In this document: in pieces, positions 35,826-44,117 of the stretch
Position numbering within the stretch: the stretch's first letter is position 1
How the letters are laid out: the number at the start of each line of letters is the position of its first letter
NCBI GenBank assembly: GCA_030622545.1
Contig: JAUXGA010000001.1
Location: forward strand, 452,690-516,689
Direction of reading: 5' to 3'
From: a bacterium
GTDB lineage: Bacteria > Electryoneota > RPQS01 > DYHQ01
DNA: 64,000 nucleotides
Translations under genes and position numbers: made by a program
Notes under the pieces: generated by a model
Told to the model about the DNA's origin: nothing
Databases searched by the model: none
Seen by the model: the letters and a program-made list of their open reading frames with translations, nothing else

Positions 35826-36731
35826 ATGGCTCGCATTAGTCTTCAGCAGTTGCTTCTATCAGGAGCGCATTTCGGTCATTTGACGCGGCGCTGGCATCCG
35901 CGCATGAAGCCGTATATCCTGATGGAGAAGAACAAAATCCATTTAATTGATTTGAGAAAGACTCAGGAGCTGCTGGAAAAAGCGTGCAACGTCGTCAGTG
36001 ACATCGCCGCTCGGGGAGAACAGATTCTGTTCGTGGGGACGAAGAAGCAGGCAAAAGACATTATCCGCATGGAAGCCGAACGGGCGCAGTGTCCCTATGT
36101 GACAGAGCGATGGTTGGGCGGAATGTTGACGAATTTTACTACCATTCGCAAAGGTCTTAAGACGCTGGCGTCTCTTGAGAAAAAAGTGACGGATGGAACC
36201 TACGAAAAGCTCCGGAAGAAGGAACGCTTGTCGCTGGATCGAGAGCGCGCAAAGCTGACGACTGCGCTCGGAGGCATTCGTGAATTGAAAAGGTTGCCGG
36301 GAGCGATTTACGTTGTCGATGTGAAGCGAGAGCATATTGCCGTTGCTGAAGCCCGCCGACTGAGCATCCCGGTCATCGCGATTGTGGATACCAATGTTGA
36401 CCCGGAACCGATTCCCTATATCATTCCTGCCAATGATGATGCTTTCAAATCTATCGGGCTTATCACGCGAATGATAACCGATTCGGTCATTGAAGGCCAA
36501 GCACGCGCCGCAGAGACACGACCGGCTCGGGAAATGGAAGCCAAAGAGCAACCCCGCCGCGAATCAGAAGCGCGTCCGTCCCGTCGTCCGCCGCGCGTTC
36601 GGAGAAAGCCGCCGTCTCCCAAACCGGAAGCATCTGCAGCAGACGCCGTGCCAGCTCCGACTCAAGAGCCGGAAAGAAAGGCTCCGAGTGGGGGAGATGC
36701 TGAATCGGGGAAGAAAGAACAAGAGTCATAA
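35826..36731 (+). CDS. rpsB: 30S ribosomal protein S2 with C-terminal extension
   Basis: Small-subunit protein; the S2 core is residues 1-230 (LLLSGAHFGHLTRRWHPRMK, IHLIDLRKTQELLEKA, FVGTKKQAKDIIRMEAERA, WLGGMLTNFTTIRKGL, IVDTNVDPEPIPYIIPANDD). Residues about 235-301 form an unusual low-complexity tail rich in Arg, Pro, Glu and Ala. E. coli S2 is 241 residues, so about 60 are extra. The tail is probably disordered; its role is not known. It heads the usual rpsB-tsf-pyrH-frr run. Confidence 0.97.
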   Translation: MARISLQQLLLSGAHFGHLTRRWHPRMKPYILMEKNKIHLIDLRKTQELLEKACNVVSDIAARGEQILFVGTKKQAKDIIRMEAERAQCPYVTERWLGGMLTNFTTIRKGLKTLASLEKKVTDGTYEKLRKKERLSLDRERAKLTTALGGIRELKRLPGAIYVVDVKREHIAVAEARRLSIPVIAIVDTNVDPEPIPYIIPANDDAFKSIGLITRMITDSVIEGQARAAETRPAREMEAKEQPRRESEARPSRRPPRVRRKPPSPKPEASAADAVPAPTQEPERKAPSGGDAESGKKEQES

Positions 36732-36758
36732 ACACGAAAGAGGATAGATTTAAACACA

Positions 36759-37640
36759 ATGTCTCAAACGATTACAGCAGCGGTTGTCGCTGATTTGCGC
36801 CGCAAAACCGGCGCGGGAATGATGGATTGTAAAGCGGCTCTTTCAGAGTCCGCCGGTGATGTTGAAAAGGCGATTGAACTCCTTCGTGCAAAAGGAAAGG
36901 CGGCAGCGCGGAAACGCGCAGATCGCAGTGCTAATGAAGGGTTGGTTGTAGCGGTGGTTTCACCGGATGGCCATGAAGCGGCGCTTTTGGAAGTCAACAG
37001 CGAGACTGATTTCGTGGCGCGCAACGCGGACTTTCAAGCCTTTGTAAAAAAAATCGTCAATCGCGTTTTGGGATGGAAAGATGGCGATGAAAAGAACGTC
37101 GCCGACCTCCTCGCTCTTCCTGCGGAAAACGGTGCGGCCAAGACTGTCGGTGATGAACTGACGGATCTGATTGGAACCATCGGAGAAAAGCTCGAGATAC
37201 GACGCTTCGCTCGCAGGACAGACAATTCCGGAATTTTTGGAACATACATTCATTCCAACTCCAAGCTTGGCGTGCTACTGAATATCGATGGAGCCGATAC
37301 GAGCGACGCAGACGTGCAGACACTGGCGAAAGACCTTTGCATGCAGGTTGCCGCGGCGTCGCCTCTCTATGTCCACCGACAGGAAGTTCCCGCCGAGAAG
37401 CTCGATGTGGAAAAGAATATCATTGCCGAACAGATTAAGGATCAGGGGAAGCCTCCGCAGGTTGTGGAAAAAATCGTCGCGGGGAAACTGAACAAATATT
37501 ACGCTGAAGTTTGTCTGGTTGATCAGGCATTTGTCAAGGACTCCGATCTGAAGATTGGCGATCTTATAAATCAAGTCGCACAGAAAAGCGGCAAATCCTT
37601 AGCGGTTCGTTCGTTTGTCCGGTTCCAAATTGGCGAATAA
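36759..37640 (+). CDS. tsf: Translation elongation factor Ts
   Basis: Nucleotide exchange factor for EF-Tu. The 293-residue chain shows the N-terminal UBA-like VADLRRKTGAGMMDCKAAL, the EF-Tu contact CKAALSESAGDVEKAIELL region, VNSETDFVARNADFQAF, and the end KVGDL-like ITLV region LAVRSFVRFQIGE. Its C terminus overlaps the putative start of pyrH. A GAGG ribosome site lies about 15 bases upstream. Confidence 0.98.
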   Translation: MSQTITAAVVADLRRKTGAGMMDCKAALSESAGDVEKAIELLRAKGKAAARKRADRSANEGLVVAVVSPDGHEAALLEVNSETDFVARNADFQAFVKKIVNRVLGWKDGDEKNVADLLALPAENGAAKTVGDELTDLIGTIGEKLEIRRFARRTDNSGIFGTYIHSNSKLGVLLNIDGADTSDADVQTLAKDLCMQVAAASPLYVHRQEVPAEKLDVEKNIIAEQIKDQGKPPQVVEKIVAGKLNKYYAEVCLVDQAFVKDSDLKIGDLINQVAQKSGKSLAVRSFVRFQIGE

Positions 37641-38370
37641 GCTTTCCCATCAGGAAAAGAAAACCTACCGGCGTATCTTGCTGAAGGTATCCGGAGAAGC
37701 CTTGATGGGGGTCAAGGAGAGCGGTATTGATCCCCCCAGTCTGAAGGCGATGGCCGAAGAAATCGCTGAAGGCTTCAGACTCGGGATTGAAATCGGAATC
37801 GTCATTGGGGGAGGGAATATCTTTCGGGGACTATCGGCTTCTGAATTGGGCGTGGATAGGGTCACGGGCGACCAGATGGGTATGCTGGCGACCATCATTA
37901 ACGCGCTCGCTTTTCAAGATACGCTGGAACACATCGGCATCAGGTGTCGAGTTCAAACCGCGCTGACTATGAATCAGGTGGCGGAACCGCTGATTCTCCG
38001 AAAAGCGATTCGCCATCTTGAAAAGGGCAGGGTTGTCATTTTTGCCGGTGGAACTGGGAGTCCTTTTTTCACGACGGATACAGCCGCCTCCCTTAGAGCC
38101 CGGCAAATCAAAGCGGACATCATGCTCAAGGGGACGAAGGTCGACGGAATTTTTTCCGATGATCCTATGAAAAACAAACAGGCGCGGAAGTTTGACAAGC
38201 TTTCCTATTTGGATGTGGTGGATCAACAGTTGAAAGTCATCGACGCGACTGCCGTAACGTTTTGCATGGATCATCAAATTCCCATCCGTGTCTTTAACTT
38301 CCGAGAGCGGGGCAATCTCACTCGTATCCTTCAAGGGGAGCAAATCGGAACCTTGATTACGGGGTCATAG
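37630..38370 (+). CDS. pyrH: Uridylate kinase
   Basis: UMP kinase of the amino acid kinase fold, making UDP; hexameric and allosteric in bacteria. The core is complete from RRILLKVSGEALMG to the end: IGGGNIFRGLSASELGVDR, GDQMGMLATIINALAFQD, FAGGTGSPFFTTDTAASLRA, VDGIFSDDPMKNKQA, VFNFRERGNLTRILQGE. The true start is not certain: no ATG precedes the core. TTG at 37630 or 37615 lies inside the tsf coding region in another frame. I give the former. Confidence 0.95.
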   Translation: MANKLSHQEKKTYRRILLKVSGEALMGVKESGIDPPSLKAMAEEIAEGFRLGIEIGIVIGGGNIFRGLSASELGVDRVTGDQMGMLATIINALAFQDTLEHIGIRCRVQTALTMNQVAEPLILRKAIRHLEKGRVVIFAGGTGSPFFTTDTAASLRARQIKADIMLKGTKVDGIFSDDPMKNKQARKFDKLSYLDVVDQQLKVIDATAVTFCMDHQIPIRVFNFRERGNLTRILQGEQIGTLITGS

Positions 38371-38373
38371 ACC

Positions 38374-38931
38374 ATGATTAAAGAAGCGCTTGCTGATGCA
38401 GACCTGCATATGAAGAAATCCGTCGAGGCATTTCGTCAGGAATTGCTTCAGATTCGTACGGGTAAAGCTTCATCCGCTTTGGTCGAATCCATTCGAGTCG
38501 AATACTACGGCTCGGAAGTTCCTTTAACGCAGGTTGCCAACATTTCCACCCCGGATCCGAAAACCATCGCGATTCAACCGTGGGACAAGAATGTCCTGAG
38601 CGCCATCGAAAAAGCGATTCAGAAATCCGAGCTTGGCCTGACTCCGATGAACGATGGAACGTTTATCCGGTTGCCGGTTCCTCCACTGACCGAAGAGCGT
38701 CGCCGAGAACTGGTGAAAGTGGTTCGACGGTATCTCGAAGAGGCGAAAATCACCGTGAGAAATATCCGCCGAGACGCGAATGAACATCTGAAGCGGGCGG
38801 AAAAGGAAGGGAAAATTTCGGAAGATCAATCCCATACGACGCAGGATAAAATTCAGGAAATAACCAATAAACATACCAAAGAAATGGATCACCTCCTTGA
38901 GCAGAAAGAAAAGGAAATCATGGAGGTATAG
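38374..38931 (+). CDS. frr: Ribosome recycling factor
   Basis: A 185-residue protein that splits post-termination ribosomes with EF-G. The tRNA-like fold is shown by LLQIRTGKASSALVESIRVE, YYGSEVPLTQVANISTPDPK, NVLSAIEKAIQKSELGLTP, GTFIRLPVPPLTEERRREL, and the C-terminal helix EMDHLLEQKEKEIMEV. It closes the rpsB-tsf-pyrH-frr group, three bases after pyrH. Confidence 0.98.
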   Translation: MIKEALADADLHMKKSVEAFRQELLQIRTGKASSALVESIRVEYYGSEVPLTQVANISTPDPKTIAIQPWDKNVLSAIEKAIQKSELGLTPMNDGTFIRLPVPPLTEERRRELVKVVRRYLEEAKITVRNIRRDANEHLKRAEKEGKISEDQSHTTQDKIQEITNKHTKEMDHLLEQKEKEIMEV

Positions 38932-38980
38932 CGGTTCTTTTTAAGGCGTTTTTCTGTCAGCTTCAATCTGGAGACTCATT

Positions 38981-39175
38981 ATGGCTTTGTACATCGACGA
39001 AACTTGCATCAACTGTGGTGCGTGTGAACCTGAATGCCCCACTTCTTCGATTACTGAAGGGGACGAAATCTATATCATCGACGCGAATACCTGCCTTGAG
39101 TGCGAAGGCAGCTTTGACGAACCTCGCTGCATCGAAGTTTGCCCGGTTGATTGTATTCATAAGCTTGAGTCCTAA
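38981..39175 (+). CDS. Small two-[4Fe-4S] ferredoxin
   Basis: A 64-residue electron carrier. The first motif CINCGACEPECP and the second CLECEGSFDEPRCIEVCPVDC bind two 4Fe-4S clusters. The insert between the second and third Cys of the latter is the YfhL-type arrangement. A GGAG ribosome site precedes the ATG. It is alone between frr and a terminator; the redox partner is not evident. Confidence 0.95.
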   Translation: MALYIDETCINCGACEPECPTSSITEGDEIYIIDANTCLECEGSFDEPRCIEVCPVDCIHKLES

Positions 39176-39211
39176 TCGCGCAGCAATGCCGCGATTTCCT
39201 CGGAATCACCC

Positions 39212-39246
39212 CTCGCTGGAGAATTCCCGCGAGTTTCTTATTTTTT
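39212..39246 (+). terminator. Intrinsic terminator after ferredoxin
   Basis: CTCGCTGG (39212-39219) pairs with CCCGCGAG (39226-39233) with one mismatch, around the loop AGAATT, and is followed by TTTCTTATTTTTT. It lies just ahead of the rfaE1 start, whose ATG comes three bases after the T-run and has no ribosome site. A further inverted repeat AATCGCG/CGCGATT spans 39174-39196. Confidence 0.65.
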
Positions 39247-39249
39247 AAT

Positions 39250-40245
39250 ATGGATCAAATTTCTCTTCAGCGCTCTCGTGAAATTCTTGATCGTGCCCAA
39301 GGGCGGCGCATCGCTGTCATCGGTGATTTAATGCTGGATCGCTATCTTTGGGGGCATGTCTCTAGGATTTCGCCGGAAGCACCGGTGCCTGTTGTCGAAG
39401 TGGAATCGGAAACCATCGGACTGGGTGGAGCAGGGAATGTAATCTATAATCTCCAGACCTTGGGCGCGCTGCCGATTCCCTTTGGCGCGGTGGGCAAGGA
39501 TTCAGCCGGGGAAGTGCTCTTTGGCATTCTGCAAAATATCTGCGGGGATACACAGGGAATCTTGAAAGTTTCCACGCGCCCGACATCCGAAAAAACGCGC
39601 ATCATCGCTAGCGATCAGCACGTCGTACGAGCCGACCGCGAATCCGTCGTTGATTTGGGGAAGGATGAAGAAGACGTGCTGATTGCCGCCCTTGAACAGG
39701 TTATCCCTGATGTCGCGGCCATAATCATTCAGGATTATAATAAAGGCATCGTCACTCCGCGAGTCATCGAAGGAACCATCAGCGCGGCCAAGCGGCACAG
39801 CATTCCCATAGCCGTCGATCCGAAATTCGATAACTTTTTTGCGTTCAGAGGTGTCACGGTTTTTAAACCGAATATCAAAGAAATTGAATCGGCGCTGGGA
39901 ATTCGGATTTCGAACAACTCTCAGATTGAAAACGCGGGACGTGCTCTGTTTAAAAAACTCGGCTGTGAGCATATTTTAATCACGCGTGGAGAGCAGGGGA
40001 TGACCATCTTCCACGATGCTGACCGTATCGAACATATCCGTACCCGTGCGCGAAAAGTTCACGATGTCTCCGGTGCAGGCGATACGGTTGTCAGCACATT
40101 GGTTGTCGCGATGACGGGAGGAGCTGACCTTAAGGAAAGCGCTGTTCTTGCCAATTATGCTGCGGGTGTCGTCTGTGGAGAAGTCGGTGTGGTTCCTATC
40201 GAACGCGACCGTCTGCTCACCATGATTGAGCGTGACCATGAGTGA
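39250..40245 (+). CDS. rfaE1: D-glycero-beta-D-manno-heptose-7-phosphate kinase (HldE1)
   Basis: PfkB-fold kinase making heptose 1,7-bisphosphate for ADP-heptose, the LPS core sugar. The 331-residue chain shows IAVIGDLMLDRYLWGHVSRI, SPEAPVPVVEVESE, LGGAGNVIYNLQTLG, DPKFDNFFAFRGVTVFKPN, and the catalytic DVSGAGDTVVSTL (about 273-285). In E. coli kinase and nucleotidyl-transferase are one protein; here they are separate genes with a tRNA between. The ATG has no ribosome site and follows a terminator. Confidence 0.95.
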   Translation: MDQISLQRSREILDRAQGRRIAVIGDLMLDRYLWGHVSRISPEAPVPVVEVESETIGLGGAGNVIYNLQTLGALPIPFGAVGKDSAGEVLFGILQNICGDTQGILKVSTRPTSEKTRIIASDQHVVRADRESVVDLGKDEEDVLIAALEQVIPDVAAIIIQDYNKGIVTPRVIEGTISAAKRHSIPIAVDPKFDNFFAFRGVTVFKPNIKEIESALGIRISNNSQIENAGRALFKKLGCEHILITRGEQGMTIFHDADRIEHIRTRARKVHDVSGAGDTVVSTLVVAMTGGADLKESAVLANYAAGVVCGEVGVVPIERDRLLTMIERDHE

Positions 40246-40260
40246 AGCTCTCTCTATTGT
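40232..40260 (+). promoter_or_regulatory. Candidate promoter for tRNA-Val and the downstream genes
   Basis: GTGACC at 40232-40237 and TATTGT at 40255-40260 (each 4 of 6) are 17 bases apart inside the 3' end of rfaE1. Transcription would begin near 40267, three bases before the mature tRNA end. The match is weak but the position is apt. Confidence 0.35.
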
Positions 40261-40269
40261 TTGGGAAGC

Positions 40270-40343
40270 GGGCGACTAGCTCAGGTGGTTAGAGCGCTGG
40301 TCTCACATACCAGAGGTCATAGGTTCGAGTCCTATGTCGCCCA
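40270..40343 (+). tRNA. tRNA-Val (anticodon CAC)
   Basis: A full cloverleaf of 74 bases. The acceptor GGGCGAC (40270-40276) pairs perfectly with GTCGCCC (40336-40342). The D arm is GCTC/GAGC. The anticodon stem CTGGT/ACCAG holds the loop CTCACAT, giving CAC at 40304-40306, which reads GUG. The variable loop is AGGTC and the T arm is ATAGG-TTCGAGT-CCTAT. The CCA end is not encoded. It lies between rfaE1 and rfaE2. Confidence 0.95.
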
Positions 40344-40364
40344 CATTTCTTTAGGAGAACCCCT

Positions 40365-40844
40365 TTGGGTCGTGTCGTAACATTGCAGGAAGCGCTTCGC
40401 CGTCGATTCGTTGCCCGCAAGCGCGCCGAAAAAGTTGTCTTCACCAACGGAGTCTTCGATATTCTCCATCGCGGTCATATCGAATACTTAACGGCGGCCA
40501 GAGAGCTGGGGAATCTTCTCTTTATCGGTCTGAATTCCGATGAGTCCACGCGCCGTATCAAGGGAGCGGCGAGACCCATCGTCAAAGAAGAGGATCGCGC
40601 TTATTGTCTCGCGGCTCTGGAACCTGTAGATTATGTTGTTCTTTTCGATACAGATACACCCCTGGAACTTATCCAAGCGTTGAAGCCGGATATTCTCGTA
40701 AAAGGCGGCGACTGGAAGGTCGAGGATATTGTAGGCTCGCAGGACGTACGAGCCAGCGGTGGAGACGTCACGACGATTCCTTATCGCGAAGGCTGTTCGA
40801 CGACGAGCCTATTGGAAAGAATATCCGCAAGTCTGGCGAAGTAG
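40365..40844 (+). CDS. rfaE2: D-glycero-beta-D-manno-heptose 1-phosphate adenylyltransferase (HldE2)
   Basis: Cytidylyltransferase-fold enzyme of 159 residues that makes ADP-heptose. The signature FTNGVFDILHRGHIEYL holds the HxGH element, followed by NSDESTRRIKG, RAYCLAALEPVDYVVLFDTD and DILVKGGDW. The end has GCSTTSLLERI. The start is TTG at 40365, supported by AGGAG at 40353-40357. It works with RfaE1 upstream, from which it is separated by a tRNA gene. Confidence 0.95.
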   Translation: MGRVVTLQEALRRRFVARKRAEKVVFTNGVFDILHRGHIEYLTAARELGNLLFIGLNSDESTRRIKGAARPIVKEEDRAYCLAALEPVDYVVLFDTDTPLELIQALKPDILVKGGDWKVEDIVGSQDVRASGGDVTTIPYREGCSTTSLLERISASLAK

Positions 40845-42167
40845 ATGTTTGATGAACTGACGCAGAAACTGGATAAGGTTTTTCGTCGGCTGCGAGGGAT
40901 GGGAATCCTTTCAGAGACAAACATCCATAACGCTCTGAGAGACGTCCGGCGTGTTCTGCTGGAATCTGATGTCAACCTGAAAGTAGCACGGGATTTCCTG
41001 GCGCGAGTACAGGAACGCGCCGTTGGTCAGGAAGTTATCGGTTCGGTCTCACCGGCGCAGCAGGTCATCAAAATCATCTTTGATGAAATGGTCGAGCTTC
41101 TGGGAGGAGAAAGCGCCCGGCTGCTCGTTTCGCCTCGACCACCCACGGTCTATATGGTCGTCGGACTGCAAGGCTCCGGTAAAACGACATTTTGTGCGAA
41201 GCTTGGGCTTCATCTGAAAACGAAGGGACGACGTCCCCTGCTTGTAGCGGCGGATCTTCAGCGCCCGGCCGCTCAAGAGCAGCTCGAGATTCTCGCGGAA
41301 TCAATCGGAGTGACGGTTTTCCGGGAGAAAGCCAATCGTGCTCCCGACGCATGCGAAGCCGCTATGGATTACGCTCGGCGCAACAGTCTGGATCCGGTCA
41401 TCATAGACACGGCGGGCAGACTGCATATTGATCAAGTGCTGATGGCCGAGCTTGAAGAGATTCAACAACGTCTTTCTCCGGCGGAAATTCTCTTCGTCGC
41501 GGACAGTATGACCGGGCAGGATGCCGTCAATTCCGCGAAAGCGTTCTATGATAAACTTCAGTTTTCCGGAGCGATACTGACAAAACTGGATGGAGATGCC
41601 CGCGGGGGAGCGGCGCTGTCCATCCGTGCCGTTACCCAGCAACCTATCAAATTCATTTCGACAGGCGAGAAGCTGGACGCGCTGGAAGTTTTCCATCCCA
41701 GTCGGATGGCCTCACGCATTCTTGGAAAAGGGGATGTCGTTTCGCTGGTCGAAAAGGCGCAGGAAGCGATTGACCAGGAAGAAGCCGAGAAGCTCGAGCA
41801 AAAACTTCGCAAGCGCGAATTTGATTTTGAGGATTTCCTAAGTCAGCTTCGCCAGTTGAAGAAAATGGGGCCTTTGGCGGGAATGCTGGAGATGATTCCC
41901 GGAATGGCGGGGCGTCTGAAGGATGTCAAAGTGGATGAAGGAGCGTTGCGCCGGATCGAGGCCATTATTCTCTCGATGACTCTGGAAGAACGACGAAATC
42001 CCAAAGTTTTAAATGGCTCACGCCGACGCCGTATTGCCCGCGGATCCGGAACGCGCGTACAGGATATCAATCGGCTGGTCGAACAATATCAGCAGATGCG
42101 GCGAATGTTGAAGAATTTCAAAGGCGGCGGACCCGGAATGTTGCGCCGCATGATGAAAGCACCCTAA
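40845..42167 (+). CDS. ffh: Signal recognition particle protein Ffh
   Basis: GTPase that binds signal sequences and delivers ribosomes to FtsY. The 440-residue protein has an N domain (1-85), G domain (VVGLQGSGKTTFCAKL for G1, AADLQRPAAQEQL, IDTAGRLHIDQVLMAEL, TKLDGDARGGAALS), and a Met-rich M domain (from about 330, GPLAGMLEMIPGM and QQMRRMLKNFKGGGPGM) that binds SRP RNA. The rest of its operon is ribosomal; no SRP RNA gene was found nearby. Confidence 0.97.
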   Translation: MFDELTQKLDKVFRRLRGMGILSETNIHNALRDVRRVLLESDVNLKVARDFLARVQERAVGQEVIGSVSPAQQVIKIIFDEMVELLGGESARLLVSPRPPTVYMVVGLQGSGKTTFCAKLGLHLKTKGRRPLLVAADLQRPAAQEQLEILAESIGVTVFREKANRAPDACEAAMDYARRNSLDPVIIDTAGRLHIDQVLMAELEEIQQRLSPAEILFVADSMTGQDAVNSAKAFYDKLQFSGAILTKLDGDARGGAALSIRAVTQQPIKFISTGEKLDALEVFHPSRMASRILGKGDVVSLVEKAQEAIDQEEAEKLEQKLRKREFDFEDFLSQLRQLKKMGPLAGMLEMIPGMAGRLKDVKVDEGALRRIEAIILSMTLEERRNPKVLNGSRRRRIARGSGTRVQDINRLVEQYQQMRRMLKNFKGGGPGMLRRMMKAP

Positions 42168-42188
42168 AAAAATCAGGATGAAGAAGCA

Positions 42189-42602
42189 GTGTCCGTTCGA
42201 ATTCGACTCATGCGCCTGGGACGCAAGAAAAACCCACAATACCGTATTGTAGCCGTGGACTCGCGGCGAAAACGCGATGGAGCCTATCTGGAACTCGTTG
42301 GCAGGTATCACCCGCGCCTTCGGCCAGCGAAAATTGAAATTTTCGAAAATAAGGCTCTGCGGTGGCTGCAAAAAGGAGCGTTGCCGTCCGATACGGTGCG
42401 AAACCTGTTTTCGCAGGCAGGAATTATGCTGAAGTTTGATCTGCTCAAACGGAATAAATCTGCGGAGGAAATCGCAGAAGAAACCTCCCGCTGGCAGGCA
42501 CAAGTAAGCGACCGTATCGCTCGAAAAGAAGCGCGATCCAAACGTAAAGGCAAAAAGACAGAGGAAGAAAGTGCTCCCGCTGTCGAAAAACAAGAATCAT
42601 AG
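42189..42602 (+). CDS. rpsP: 30S ribosomal protein S16 with C-terminal extension
   Basis: Small-subunit protein; residues 1-80 are the S16 core (VRIRLMRLGRKKNPQYRIVA, DGAYLELVGRYHPR, ALRWLQKGALPSDTVRNL). About 50 residues follow that are Lys/Glu-rich, ending with a charged low-complexity tail. E. coli S16 has 82 residues. Extensions of this kind are known in FCB lineages. The start is GTG. A gap of 21 bases follows ffh. Confidence 0.95.
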   Translation: MSVRIRLMRLGRKKNPQYRIVAVDSRRKRDGAYLELVGRYHPRLRPAKIEIFENKALRWLQKGALPSDTVRNLFSQAGIMLKFDLLKRNKSAEEIAEETSRWQAQVSDRIARKEARSKRKGKKTEEESAPAVEKQES

Positions 42603-42617
42603 GTGGTAGATACGCCC

Positions 42618-42878
42618 ATGGAAGAATTCATTAGCTTTATCACCAAGCATCTGGTAACAGATCCGGACGCCGTTTCCGTGGAAAAGGTTGAACGAGATGG
42701 ACGCAGTGTCTATCGGCTCCACGTTGGCGATGGCGATTTAGGTCAGGTCATCGGAAAAGAAGGCCGTACAGCGAAGTCGTTGCGCATCCTTGTGATTGCC
42801 GCGGCAGCGCGAGCCGGAGAACGAGCCGGTCTGGAAATCGTGGATCCGGTCAAAGAGAATGAGTCCGGCGAATCCTGA
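42618..42878 (+). CDS. khpA: KH-domain RNA-binding protein KhpA
   Basis: An 86-residue single KH-domain protein, with the RNA-binding loop QVIGKEGRTAKSLRILV (the GxxG is GKEG). KhpA-type proteins bind RNA widely in bacteria, with roles in ribosome and cell-wall control. I prefer ATG 42618 to a GTG at 42603. The position between rpsP and rimM is its usual place. Its end overlaps rimM by 20 bases. Confidence 0.92.
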   Translation: MEEFISFITKHLVTDPDAVSVEKVERDGRSVYRLHVGDGDLGQVIGKEGRTAKSLRILVIAAAARAGERAGLEIVDPVKENESGES

Positions 42879-43407
42879 GGATTTCCGCGCCATCGGAAAG
42901 GTGGTCGCGGCTCATGGTCTTCAAGGAACTCTAAAAATCGCCTCCTGGAGCGATTTCGATGAACGATTTGACGCCTTGGAATGGGTGTTCCTTCGGGTGG
43001 AAGGACGCGAACCTGCGCGATACAAAGTCGTTGACGTGCGTTTCAGCTCTCGATATGTTCTTTTAAAACTCGACGGCCTGACTCGTCGCGAGCAGGCGGA
43101 AGAATTACGAGAAGCCGAGCTCCTTGTTCCGGAATCCGAAAGGTGGCCGCTGCCGCCGAATCGCTATTATATCAGTGAACTTATCGGCTTGCAAGCGGTT
43201 GGTCTGGACGAAACGATGCTCGGGTCTGTAACGGATGTCATCAGCAGTGGGGCACAGGATATCCTTGTGGTGGATGGCCCTCACGGCGAACTGCTGATTC
43301 CCATCGTAGATGAATGGGTTTCGGAAGTGGATATCGCCGCCGGGAAAGTACGCATCGTAAACTGGCAAGGGCTGGTTTTTCCGGAGAATACGAAAGATGC
43401 GGATTGA
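42859..43407 (+). CDS. rimM: 16S rRNA processing protein RimM
   Basis: Assembly factor for the 30S head; it binds S19. The 182-residue chain has the N-terminal barrel (GKVVAAHGLQGTLKIAS, FVLLKLD-like YVLLKLDGLTRREQAEELR) and PRC-barrel C-terminal half (YYISELIGLQAV, GAQDILVV, LIPIVDEWVSEVDI). The start at ATG 42859 overlaps khpA and removes a spurious N-terminal extension that would begin in khpA. It overlaps trmD. Confidence 0.95.
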   Translation: MSPANPEDFRAIGKVVAAHGLQGTLKIASWSDFDERFDALEWVFLRVEGREPARYKVVDVRFSSRYVLLKLDGLTRREQAEELREAELLVPESERWPLPPNRYYISELIGLQAVGLDETMLGSVTDVISSGAQDILVVDGPHGELLIPIVDEWVSEVDIAAGKVRIVNWQGLVFPENTKDAD

Positions 43408-44104
43408 TGTTTTAAGTCCCTTTCCTAAGATGTTTTCAGGTATCCTGCAGGCGTCTATTCTCAAGCGTGCTCTCGAAGCGGATCATCTGCGGCTCTGGAT
43501 ACACAACCTTCGGCATTTCACGCAGGATCGCCACGGTCAACTCGACGATTATCCCTATGGAGGAGGCGCCGGGATGATTTTGCGAGCTGAGCCCGTGTTC
43601 CATGCTCTGGATTATCTCCGCAGCCGTAGCAGTGACACACCGAAGTTGATTTACTTCACTCCGCAAGGACAGCTCTTTTCACAAACATCAGCGCGGGAAT
43701 TCAGCAAAACTCCTTGGATGATTCTTCTGTGCGGTCATTACAAGGACATCGATGCGCGAATCTTGAAACGCGACCCATGGCAGGAAATATCTCTGGGAGA
43801 CTACATCCTGAGCGGAGGTGAAAGTGCGGCGGTTGTTTTTATTGACGCGGTCGTGCGATTGCTGCCGGGTGTTTTAGGTGATGAAGCGTCCGCTTCGAGT
43901 GACAGTTTTGAAGATGGACTTCTGGATGCTTCTTACTATACGCGTCCCGAAGTGATTGATGGACTTGCGGTGCCCGCGGTTCTGCTGAGCGGTCATCACC
44001 GGCAGATAGCGCAGTGGCGTCGGGAAGAAAAAGAAAAACGCACGCAGGAACGCCGCCCCGACCTTTGGCAGATGTATCAGGAAAAAGAAAAAAACAAGAC
44101 GTAA
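43397..44104 (+). CDS. trmD: tRNA (guanine-N1)-methyltransferase
   Basis: SPOUT-fold enzyme that methylates G37 of tRNAs ending in a G36, which prevents frameshifts. The 235-residue chain shows [64 protein letters not shown] [13 protein letters not shown], and the trefoil-knot [16 protein letters not shown]. The catalytic Asp precedes the end. It overlaps rimM by 11 bases and comes before rplS, as is usual. Confidence 0.96.
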   Translation: MRIDVLSPFPKMFSGILQASILKRALEADHLRLWIHNLRHFTQDRHGQLDDYPYGGGAGMILRAEPVFHALDYLRSRSSDTPKLIYFTPQGQLFSQTSAREFSKTPWMILLCGHYKDIDARILKRDPWQEISLGDYILSGGESAAVVFIDAVVRLLPGVLGDEASASSDSFEDGLLDASYYTRPEVIDGLAVPAVLLSGHHRQIAQWRREEKEKRTQERRPDLWQMYQEKEKNKT

Positions 44105-44117
44105 TACGGAAACAATC

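Noticed and set aside
40270..40343. The tRNA as an attachment site for an integrated element
   Set aside because: I saw no direct repeat of the tRNA 3' end elsewhere in the window and no integrase or phage-like genes.
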